Assembly: GCF_900176645.1 (NCBI RefSeq)
Contig: NZ_FXAN01000050.1
Coordinates: forward strand, 1 to 64,000
Source: Burkholderia singularis
Lineage (GTDB): Bacteria > Pseudomonadota > Gammaproteobacteria > Burkholderiales > Burkholderiaceae
Length of the DNA stretch: 64,000 nucleotides
Direction: 5' to 3'
Below, piece by piece: positions 56,053-64,000 of this stretch. The notes beneath the pieces were generated by a model. It had not been told where the DNA came from and ran no database searches. It saw nothing but the letters and a program-made list of their open reading frames with translations. Made by a program: the position numbers and the translations under genes. The stretch's first letter is position 1. Each line of letters begins with the position of its first letter.

Positions 56053-59000
56053 TTCAGCAACTCCCTGACTTCGGCGAGCGATGGATCGAGACCGGCAATT
56101 CGATCGAGCATGTCGAGCACGCGCTCGTCCCGGAATCGCGCGAACGCGCCGGCTTCGTGCGCCGCGCGCGTGGCGGCGCCGGCGTACATGCCGATGTGCC
56201 GGACGAGCGCCGCGATCGACGGGTTCTCATGGAAGGTTCGCGGCGTCAGCTTCACCCGAAAACGGCTCTCGAGCGCGTGACCCAGCTTGAGCGCGAGCAC
56301 GGAATCCATGCCGTACTGGCGCAGTGGCTTATCGTCGAGAATCTGCGACGGCGCGAAGCCGAGCTGGCGTTCGACGAACCCGCGCAGGAACGCGCGGACG
56401 GTTTGCGCGTCCGCCGGATCGGCCGCCGGTGACGGCGTGGCGGTTGGGAGCGACGACGATAGCGGTGGCGTCGCCGCTTCCGGCGCAATCGGTGCCGAAG
56501 CGGGCGCGCCGCCATCGGCTCCATCGGCGGCCGCCGGATCGCGTGCGGCCCAGCATGAGATGCGCGCGAACGGGGTCGTCGGCAGCGTGATGCGGCGCCC
56601 CACGTCCGGGCGGCCGCCGTCGAGCTGCGCGCCCGCGGCCCAGGCCGCCGCGACCTCGCGCAGCGCATCGGCCGTCGGCTGAGCGGGCCACGCGATGCGC
56701 CTGCGCGGATCGAGCACCGGGTGGTCGCCGCGATAGCCGTTGGCCGCACCGGCGGCCGATGCATCGAGTGCCGCGCGCAGTTCGTCGCGCGACGTCACCA
56801 CCCACGCGACGCGCGATTCGAGCTGCGCGCGGCCGGCGAGCAGCGTGAACGCGATGTCCTCGATCCGCGGCGGCTCGGGGGCGTCGAGGGTTTGCCGCAG
56901 CGCGGCTTCGAGCTGCGCGAGCCGCGCCGCGTCGGGTGCGGACAACACGACGAGATGCGCGCGGCCCGCACGCGCCGCCGCAGCAGCCGGTCGCGGCGGC
57001 GCCTCCTCGACGATCGCGCACGCGTTCGCACCGTTGATGCCGGTCGTGCTGACGAAACCGTAGCGCGCGCTGCCCGCCGGCGCGTCCCATGCTTGCCGGC
57101 GCCGCACGGGTGCGACAACGCCCGGCGCCGAGAAATCGACGTATTCGTTCGCCGTCTCGAAGCCGTGCAACGCCGGCACGCTGCGATGGCGCAACGCCGT
57201 CATCAGCGCGAGCAGATCGACGACGCCGGACGCCGCGAAGCTATGGCCAAGCACCGGCTTGGTCGACGTCAATGCGCACGGCGCGCGGAACACCTGTTGC
57301 AACGCGTCGATCTCGACGGAATCGCCCAGCCGCATGCCGATGCTGTGCGCGAGCACCACCCCGACGTGCTCGGCGGCCAGTCCGGCCATATCGAGCGTGG
57401 CGCGGAAAAGCCGCACCTGGCTCGCCGGATTCGGCGCGAGCATGCCGTTGGTCCGGCCGTCGTAATTGATCGCGGTGCCGCGAATCACGCCGTGGACGCG
57501 GTCGCCGTCGGCCAGCGCGCGCGACAGCGGCTTGAGCACGACCGCCGCGACGGCCTCGGCCGGCACGAGGCCCGTCGCGCGATCATCGAACACGCGGCAT
57601 GCGGGCTCGGCCGCAAGCGCGATCGCAGCGGCGAGGCTGCCGAGTTCGCGCGCGGACGCCATCACGCTGACTGCGCCCGCCAGCGCGACCGAGCATTCGC
57701 CGCTCTGCAGCGCGCGGCACGCCTGATGCACCGCGACGAGGCCCGACGAACACGATGCGGTGACGCTGCAATTCGGCCCTTTCAGATCGAGCGCATAGGC
57801 GATCCGCGCCGGCAGCGTCGCATTGCGGTTCGCGGTGATGTATTCCCGGCGCGCGAGCTGCTCGCCATACAAGCTTTCTTCCGCGCCGACGAACACGCCG
57901 CAATCGCTGCCCCGGATCGCATCCCCGACATAGCCCGCATCCTCGAACGCGTGCCAGGCCGTTTGCAGGAACAGGCGCTGCTGCGGATCGATCTCAGCCG
58001 CCTCGTTCGGCGACAGCTCGAAGAACAGCGGATCGAACATCTCGACGTCGTCGAGAAAGCCGCCATACAGCCGCTCGCGCGCGGCGACACCCAGGCTCGA
58101 CGCACGCGGGCCTTCGAGCGTCGAGGCGGCGCGAATCCCCGACACGCCGTCCGCCCAGTTGCGCCACAGCGCATCGATCGATTCGGCCCCCGGAAAGCGG
58201 CCGCTCATGCCGATCACCGCGATCGGCTCGTAGCGCGGCGCGGCGCGGGGAGCGTCGCGTGCCGCCACATCCGGCGCCACATCCGGCATCGCGGATGCGT
58301 CATCGCGCACCGGCGAATCCGGCGTCGCATCCGCCGGCGCCGGCGCATCGCGGCGTGCATCGGGATGCGCCCGCTCGGCGGCTGCCGCCCCCGGCGGCTG
58401 CGCCGAGCGGGCCGAGACGCATGCCTGCGCGAGATGGCCAATGAGATCGTCGACGCTCGGGTTGGCGAAGAACGTCGCGGGCGTCACGCGCACCCCGAGC
58501 GTTTCGCCCAGCCGCTTGCCGAGCGCCGCGAGGCGGATGGAGTCGAAACCGAGTTCGACCCAGTTGAGCCCGGTGCGCACGCGCTCGGCGGGCAACTTGA
58601 GTTGGGTTTCGATGGCGTCGAGGACAATCGCGCGCAGCGTCGCCTCGTCGGCGTTCATCGCGGTAGCTGGTACCGGCGACGCGGGCGGCGCATCCGCTCC
58701 AGCCGCGGCCGCTTCGGTCAACGCTGCCGCTTCGTTCAGCATGCCCGCGCGGCGGCGCAACGGATTGCCGTCGCCGACGAGCACGATCGCCTGGCGCGGC
58801 GACGCGGCGAGGATGCGCTCGAAACATGCCAGCCCCGCGTGCGTCTCAAGATAATCCTGGCCGCTGCTCGCGAGATAGACCCGCTCGCGACGTTCGCCGC
58901 CCAGCCCCATCGAACCGTCGCGCCACAGCGGCCAATTGATCGCGATATGCCGGGTGGGACCGTCCGGCTGCGCGAGCGCATGCGCGGTCTGGAAGCGGTT

Positions 59001-62000
59001 GGCGACCGCGTAGCTGCACGAGCCGAAATCGCCGAGCACGGCGGACGACGACGAAAACTGCACGAGCCAGCGCCAGCCTTCGCGCTCGGCAAGCCGCGTC
59101 AGCACGCGCGCGCCGTGGACCTTCGGCGCGAGCACGCGCCGGTAGTCGTCGAAATCGATCGATTCGATCGTCGTTGTCGGCGCGATGCCGGCCGCGTGAA
59201 TCACGCCGTCGATCCGGCCGAACCGCGTCTTCGCCAATTGGATGGCGGCCCGCATCGCCACTTCGTCGCCTGCGTCCGCCTGCACATACAGCACGCGCCC
59301 TTCACCGCGATCGCAAGCATCGAGCTTGCGATTCTGTTCCGCGTCCAGCGCGGAGCGGCCGGTCAGCACGACGTTCGCGCCCTGTGCATGCAAGTGATGC
59401 CACAGCAGCGTGGCGAGCGCACCCATGCCGCCCGTGACGAGCCAGGTCTGTCCGGCGCGCCCCGCATGCGGCCCGGACGGCGCATCGGGCAGCGCGAGCG
59501 GCTCGACGTCGGCGACATGACGCACGCCATCCCGGTACAGCACGCTTTGCATCTTCTGCGCGCGCGCCTCGGCGATCGCGCGTCGCGCGAACCAGTCGGC
59601 AAACGGCGCCCCGCCCGACGCCGCCGTATCGTGACACGCAAGCAGCGCCGCATCGGTTTGCGGCAACACCATCGGCAGCGACCGGCAGAGGCCGATCCAA
59701 CTGTCCACCTGGGGTTGCAGACGCGTCTGCTTGCAGCGCGCGAGCAGCAGCAAACGCGCAACGGGCAGGCCGGCCGCGATCATCCCCTGGATCGTGTACA
59801 GCAGCGCGTGATCGCGTTCGCAGTAGTAGACATCGCACGCGGCGAGCGCGTGATAGCAGACGTCGACGGCCGGCCAGCGCTCGCGCACCGCGGCGAATGC
59901 GTCGCGGTAATCGCCGGCGGCCTCGCCGCGCAGCGCGATCCGGTCCGGGCTTGCGGCGGCGGCATCCGCGCAGACGATGAACAGCACGTCGGCGCCGGGA
60001 TGCCCTTGCGCGACGACGGGCGCCAGCGCATCCGCCGCCGCGGACGTATCGACGATGCACAGCACGCGCCGCGCGGCGTCGGCTAACGCGGCGCCGGGCG
60101 CTTGCGGCCGCCAGGTTTCCCGGTACAGGTACACCGGCGCGGCATCGGCCGGCGGCGCGGCGCACGGCAGGCTTGCCTGCGGCGGCGCGACGCGATCGCG
60201 CGGCCCATCGGCCTGCGCCAGCGCCTGCGCCGTCAAGCGGCGGATATCGTGGCTCGGCGCGAGCCAATAGCGTTCCCGCTTGAACGGATAGGTCGGCAAG
60301 CTGATCCGGCGCGGCTGGCGGATATGCCATGCGTTCCAGTCGACGCGCTCCCCGGCCGCCCAGTCGGCGACGAGCCCATTCAGCGAGCGCGCATCGCCGG
60401 GCGCGACGACGCGCGCTTGCGTCGACGCGCGATCGCGCGGCCGCCCGCTGCCGAACGCGAGCCCATCGAGCGTCGCCCAATCGGTGTCGACGATGCGCGC
60501 GAGCCATGTGGCCAGCGCGCCGATCGAGTCGACGACGAAGCCGAGCCTCACATCGCGCATCTCCCGGCCGACTTGCAGCGTGAACGCGATCGCATGCAGC
60601 CTGTCGTCACCGAGCGCCTCGTCGCGAATTTGCGCGAGCAGCGCGCTCGCGCGCTCGCGCACCTGCTCGCGGCTCTGCGCGGACAATACGATCGCCTGAG
60701 GACCGGGCGCCGCCAATGACGCGTCGTCCGGCAAATTCGCCTCCGCGATGACGGCGTGCGCGTTCGCGCCGCCCGCGCCGAACGACGACAGCCCCGCGAT
60801 CCTCGGCAGCGTCCATGCGCGGCCGTCACGCTCGACGGTCGGCCGCGCCCACGGCTGCGCGTTCAGCGGCAGGCGAAACGGCGTGCGCGCGAAGTCGATG
60901 CGCGGATTGACCGGCTGCGCGTGCAGCGTCGGCACGAGCGTTCCATGCTTCATTTGCAGCAGAATCTTGGTCAGTCCGGCGAGACCCGCCGCGCTCTCGG
61001 CATGGCCGATGTTCGATTTCACGGAGCCGAGCGCGCAGGTCGAACCGTCCCGCCGCACGCCGCCGTAGATACCGGTGAGCCCCTTGACCTCGATCGGATC
61101 GCCCAGCGCGGTGCCGGTGCCATGCGCCTCGACGTAGCTGATGCTGTCCGCGTCGACGCCCGCGCGCGCCAGCGCGCGCTCGATCACCGCGCTCTGCGCG
61201 CGCGGGCTCGGCACCGTATACCCCGACGTGCGCCCGCCGGCGGCGACCATCGTCCCCTTGACGACGCCGTAGACGTGATCGCCGTCGCGCTTGGCCGCGC
61301 GCAGCGGCTTCAGAAGCACGACGCCGACGCCCTCGCTGGCGACGAAGCCGTCCGCGCCGTCACCGAACGCGCGGCATGCATCGCCGCGCGACAGCATCTG
61401 CATGTACGACAGGCTGGCCAGATGCGCCGGATCGGTAATCAGATTGACGCCGCCGACGAGCGCGCTCGCGCACGTGCCGGCGTGCAACGCCTCCGTCGCG
61501 AGATGCAGCGCCGTCAGCGACGACGAGCACGCCGTGTCGATCGTCATGCTCGGCCCTTGGAAGTCGAACACATAAGACACGCGATTCGCGATCGACCACG
61601 CGCGCGGCGCGAGCGGATAGTCGCTGTTCATCGCGCCCGCGAACACGCCCACCTCGCCCGCCGCGTTGAGGCTCTCGGGCGTATGGCCCGCATCCTCGAT
61701 GCATGCATACGCGTATTGCAGGAACAGACGTTCCTGCGGGTCGATCAGCTCGGCTTCGGCGGGCGCGATATGGAAAAAGTCGGGATCGAATTCGTCGTGC
61801 CCGTCGATAAAGCCGCCCCAGCGCGAATAGGAACGGCCGACTGTCTCCGGATCGTCCGTATGTAGTGCGCGCCAATCCCAGCGGCTAGCGGGAATCTCGC
61901 GAATGCAATGCACGCCGTCGCGCAGATTCGCCCAGAAGGCGCGCAGATCCGAGGCCTCCGGATAACGCCCGGACATGCCGACGATCGCGATGTCGTCGTC

Positions 62001-64000
62001 GCGCTCGAGTGCGAGGAGCGGCGGCGCCGCGTCCTGGCGGGAAGGCGCCGGGGTTGCCGTCGGCAGCAGCGGCGGCGATGAATCGCCGCCGACGGCCACA
62101 GCTTCCGGCGGCCCGGACCTCGCATCGCGTCGAGCTTCAGTTTCGCTACCGGCCTGGGCGCCGGCGCATAGCACCGCGCAACGCGCCGCGTCGCGCTCGA
62201 GGAAGTGATCCGCCAATTCCTCGATGGTTTGCAGATCGAACAACAGCGTGCTGTCGACGCCGTCGAACACCGCGCCGAGCGCATTCGTGATGTGAACGCC
62301 GGAAATCGAATCGACACCGTAGTGCACGAGCGGCGTGCTTTCGTCCAGCGCGTCGAACGGCACTTCGAGCGCGTTCGCCACCAGCGTCTTCATGTAGGCG
62401 ATCATCGCGGCGCGCGGCGCGTCCGCTACGTGACCGGTGACATGCGCATGCGGGCCAATTTCGTTGCTTCGTACCGCGAAGGCGTCCACGGCAGAGAGCG
62501 CCGCCGGGTCGGCGGATTGCGCCGCGGGTTCGGCCGCCTCATGCGCGGGGAACGCATCCGGATGCGTCGTAAGAAAATGATCGGCGAGATCCTCGATCGT
62601 TTGCAGGTCGAACAGCAGCGTGCTGTCGACGTCGCCGAACCGTTCGTTCAGCGCGCTCGTGACGTGAACGGCGGAAATCGAATCGACGCCATAGCGCACG
62701 AGCGGCGTGCTCTCGTCCAGCGCGTCGAGCGGCACCTCGAGCGCGCGGCTCACGAGCGCCTTCATATACGCGAGCGCGGCGCCGCGACGCTCGCCGCCGC
62801 CAGACGCGGTTGAAGCCGGGCCGCGCGCCGGCGGGGACGCGTTCGCCAACGGCGCGGCGGCGGCCGGCAGCGGCGCCCGCGCGTGCGACGCGTTCTGCAC
62901 GGCGGCAAGCGCGACGCCACGCTCGCCAAACGCGCGCGCAACGCCGCCATCGTCGACGCGCAGCGCCGCGAGTTGCCGCTGCGCGTCGTCCAGCACACGC
63001 GCGACGTCACGGCGCGAATGCGCGCGCCCGTCCACGATTTCGACGGCCTCATCGAGCCGTGCCGACGGAATGATCGCGACACGCGCCAGCTCGAACATCC
63101 GGATAAAACCCATCTGCGGCAGCGAGCCGCGCAGCAGCTGCTCGAGCGCCGCCATGCTGTCCGCGATCCGCACCGACGCCACGCCGATCGCCGCCATGCG
63201 CCTGCGGTAATGTTCGGAAGCACCCGCGCCGAACTCGCTCCAATAGCCCCAGTTCATCACCTTGACCGGGAACCGGCCGGCGCGGCCCAGATAGTGCGCG
63301 ACCGTATCCTGGAACACCGAACCGGCCGCGTAGTTGCTCTGCCCCGGCATCTTCAGATAACCGGCAAGCGACGAGAAAAACAGCATGAAATCGAGTGCAT
63401 CGCCGCCGAACGCGCTCGCCACGTTGACGCTCGTCGCCACCTTCACGTCGAGCACCTGCGAGAACTGCGCCTCGTCCATCGTCATGATGCCCTGGTCGCG
63501 CAGCACGATGGCCGAATTGATCACGCCATGCACCGCGCCGAAGCGCGCGACGATCTCGTCGCGAACGCGAGCGAGCGCGTGCGCGTCGGTCGCGTCGACC
63601 TGCCAATAGGCGGGCTGGCGGCGCGCGGCCGCGAACCCGGCGAGATCCGCTTCGACACCCTGCGCGAGGCCGCGCCGGCCCAGCCACACCACCTGCGCGT
63701 CGTAACGGTCGATCAGATAGCGGCTCAACACCTTGCCGATGCCGCCCGCCCCACCGACGATCACGTACACGCCGCGTTGGCGAAACACCGGCGCGTTCGA
63801 CGGCGCTTCGTCACGCAGCGTCTCGCAACATGGCAGAAGCTGCTGCCGATACCACGTCCCCGCGCGCCGGCTCCACGCCTCGCCGTCCCGATCGAACGGC
63901 ATCGATAGAATCTCGTGCATCGGCCGCGGCTCGGAGAGATCGAGATCGACGAGACGGAACCGCCACGCGCGCATCTCCTTCGCGAGCACGCCGACGAAAC
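56049..64000 (-). CDS. Trans-AT PKS (5' end beyond window): KR-ACP-ACP / KS-KR-ACP / KS-ACP
   Basis: At least 2649 residues; the frame stays open to base 64000, so the N-terminus is outside. Numbering here starts at the GTG at 63989. Domains: KR (70-260; GGAGGIG, Y220, Asp in VLRDQ); two near-identical ACPs (S437, S561); KS (660-1100; C821, H956, H996); KR (about 1285-1745; GGMGAL, Y1660, no B-type Asp); ACP (S1817); KS (1920-2335; C2080, H2215, H2249), in which EAHGTGT is replaced by LAHSIGM; ACP (S2563); C-terminal helical docking segment (2616-2646, MLDRIAGLDPSLAEVRELLK) that should meet the N-terminal helix of the next protein. The last ACP would hand its chain to the first C domain of that protein. 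Confidence 0.93.
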   Translation of the reverse strand, partial: FVGVLAKEMRAWRFRLVDLDLSEPRPMHEILSMPFDRDGEAWSRRAGTWYRQQLLPCCETLRDEAPSNAPVFRQRGVYVIVGGAGGIGKVLSRYLIDRYDAQVVWLGRRGLAQGVEADLAGFAAARRQPAYWQVDATDAHALARVRDEIVARFGAVHGVINSAIVLRDQGIMTMDEAQFSQVLDVKVATSVNVASAFGGDALDFMLFFSSLAGYLKMPGQSNYAAGSVFQDTVAHYLGRAGRFPVKVMNWGYWSEFGAGASEHYRRRMAAIGVASVRIADSMAALEQLLRGSLPQMGFIRMFELARVAIIPSARLDEAVEIVDGRAHSRRDVARVLDDAQRQLAALRVDDGGVARAFGERGVALAAVQNASHARAPLPAAAAPLANASPPARGPASTASGGGERRGAALAYMKALVSRALEVPLDALDESTPLVRYGVDSISAVHVTSALNERFGDVDSTLLFDLQTIEDLADHFLTTHPDAFPAHEAAEPAAQSADPAALSAVDAFAVRSNEIGPHAHVTGHVADAPRAAMIAYMKTLVANALEVPFDALDESTPLVHYGVDSISGVHITNALGAVFDGVDSTLLFDLQTIEELADHFLERDAARCAVLCAGAQAGSETEARRDARSGPPEAVAVGGDSSPPLLPTATPAPSRQDAAPPLLALERDDDIAIVGMSGRYPEASDLRAFWANLRDGVHCIREIPASRWDWRALHTDDPETVGRSYSRWGGFIDGHDEFDPDFFHIAPAEAELIDPQERLFLQYAYACIEDAGHTPESLNAAGEVGVFAGAMNSDYPLAPRAWSIANRVSYVFDFQGPSMTIDTACSSSLTALHLATEALHAGTCASALVGGVNLITDPAHLASLSYMQMLSRGDACRAFGDGADGFVASEGVGVVLLKPLRAAKRDGDHVYGVVKGTMVAAGGRTSGYTVPSPRAQSAVIERALARAGVDADSISYVEAHGTGTALGDPIEVKGLTGIYGGVRRDGSTCALGSVKSNIGHAESAAGLAGLTKILLQMKHGTLVPTLHAQPVNPRIDFARTPFRLPLNAQPWARPTVERDGRAWTLPRIAGLSSFGAGGANAHAVIAEANLPDDASLAAPGPQAIVLSAQSREQVRERASALLAQIRDEALGDDRLHAIAFTLQVGREMRDVRLGFVVDSIGALATWLARIVDTDWATLDGLAFGSGRPRDRASTQARVVAPGDARSLNGLVADWAAGERVDWNAWHIRQPRRISLPTYPFKRERYWLAPSHDIRRLTAQALAQADGPRDRVAPPQASLPCAAPPADAAPVYLYRETWRPQAPGAALADAARRVLCIVDTSAAADALAPVVAQGHPGADVLFIVCADAAAASPDRIALRGEAAGDYRDAFAAVRERWPAVDVCYHALAACDVYYCERDHALLYTIQGMIAAGLPVARLLLLARCKQTRLQPQVDSWIGLCRSLPMVLPQTDAALLACHDTAASGGAPFADWFARRAIAEARAQKMQSVLYRDGVRHVADVEPLALPDAPSGPHAGRAGQTWLVTGGMGALATLLWHHLHAQGANVVLTGRSALDAEQNRKLDACDRGEGRVLYVQADAGDEVAMRAAIQLAKTRFGRIDGVIHAAGIAPTTTIESIDFDDYRRVLAPKVHGARVLTRLAEREGWRWLVQFSSSSAVLGDFGSCSYAVANRFQTAHALAQPDGPTRHIAINWPLWRDGSMGLGGERRERVYLASSGQDYLETHAGLACFERILAASPRQAIVLVGDGNPLRRRAGMLNEAAALTEAAAAGADAPPASPVPATAMNADEATLRAIVLDAIETQLKLPAERVRTGLNWVELGFDSIRLAALGKRLGETLGVRVTPATFFANPSVDDLIGHLAQACVSARSAQPPGAAAAERAHPDARRDAPAPADATPDSPVRDDASAMPDVAPDVAARDAPRAAPRYEPIAVIGMSGRFPGAESIDALWRNWADGVSGIRAASTLEGPRASSLGVAARERLYGGFLDDVEMFDPLFFELSPNEAAEIDPQQRLFLQTAWHAFEDAGYVGDAIRGSDCGVFVGAEESLYGEQLARREYITANRNATLPARIAYALDLKGPNCSVTASCSSGLVAVHQACRALQSGECSVALAGAVSVMASARELGSLAAAIALAAEPACRVFDDRATGLVPAEAVAAVVLKPLSRALADGDRVHGVIRGTAINYDGRTNGMLAPNPASQVRLFRATLDMAGLAAEHVGVVLAHSIGMRLGDSVEIDALQQVFRAPCALTSTKPVLGHSFAASGVVDLLALMTALRHRSVPALHGFETANEYVDFSAPGVVAPVRRRQAWDAPAGSARYGFVSTTGINGANACAIVEEAPPRPAAAAARAGRAHLVVLSAPDAARLAQLEAALRQTLDAPEPPRIEDIAFTLLAGRAQLESRVAWVVTSRDELRAALDASAAGAANGYRGDHPVLDPRRRIAWPAQPTADALREVAAAWAAGAQLDGGRPDVGRRITLPTTPFARISCWAARDPAAADGADGGAPASAPIAPEAATPPLSSSLPTATPSPAADPADAQTVRAFLRGFVERQLGFAPSQILDDKPLRQYGMDSVLALKLGHALESRFRVKLTPRTFHENPSIAALVRHIGMYAGAATRAAHEAGAFARFRDERVLDMLDRIAGLDPSLAEVRELLK
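62190..62798 (-). repeat. Tandem duplicated ACP-coding segments
   Basis: Two copies of an ACP-coding segment lie 372 bases (124 codons) apart. Proteins share LDESTPLV-YGVDSIS-VH and DSTLLFDLQTIE-LADHF almost unchanged, and the DNA is similarly close, indicating recent duplication within the gene. Both keep the phosphopantetheine Ser. Confidence 0.85.

Overview
The window looks like chromosomal DNA from a high-GC beta-proteobacterium, most probably Burkholderia. The signs are GCG/TCG/CGC-rich codon use, a BvgAS-like two-component pair, the IS families present, and a very large trans-acyltransferase polyketide synthase (PKS). No rRNA, tRNA, CRISPR or replication origin was seen.

Layout. (1) 1-2.2 kb holds decayed insertion sequences (IS1595, ISNCY-like, IS3) around one intact XRE regulator. 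(2) 2.2-7.0 kb, minus strand, is an Rhs/YD-repeat protein whose C-terminus looks like a papain-fold toxin; no immunity gene is evident. (3) An AT-rich gap is followed on the plus strand by a small exported protein, a TraB-like nitrilase-fold membrane protein and a multispanning membrane protein, ending in a terminator near 10.5 kb. (4) 10.7-14.6 kb, minus strand, is a compact five-gene catabolic operon (AroE paralogue, CaiB/BaiF CoA-transferase, MaoC hydratase, VOC protein, ApbA/PanE reductase) divergent from its probable LysR regulator. (5) 15.6-18.1 kb is a patchwork: an IS3 remnant, an Hsp20, a LysR gene broken by one amber codon, and non-coding sequence. (6) 18.1-21.9 kb is a divergent BvgA/BvgS-like response regulator and hybrid kinase. 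(7) 21.9-64.0 kb, all minus strand, is the 3' part of a trans-AT PKS/NRPS operon whose beginning lies beyond the window.

In order of synthesis the visible assembly line reads: (partial) KR-ACP-ACP / KS-KR-ACP / KS-ACP // C-A-PCP / KS-KR-cMT-ACP / KS-ACP / C-A-PCP / KS // DH-ACP / KS-DH-KR-(methyltransferase remnant)-ACP / KS-DH // KR-ACP / KS0-ACP-TE. It is followed by a discrete acyltransferase, a PanP-like aspartate decarboxylase and an acyl-hydrolase-type AT paralogue. No module carries its own AT, so the free AT must load them. The second adenylation domain lacks the usual alpha-amino-anchoring Asp and has the Val-Asp signature of beta-amino-acid domains. The co-operonic decarboxylase would make beta-alanine, so I infer that the pathway makes and incorporates its own beta-alanine. 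Two modules are split across protein boundaries, and the last KS lacks a catalytic His. The product cannot be named from this sequence.

The BvgAS-like pair sits next to the 3' end of the PKS operon and is a candidate regulator of it, but this is only inferred from position.
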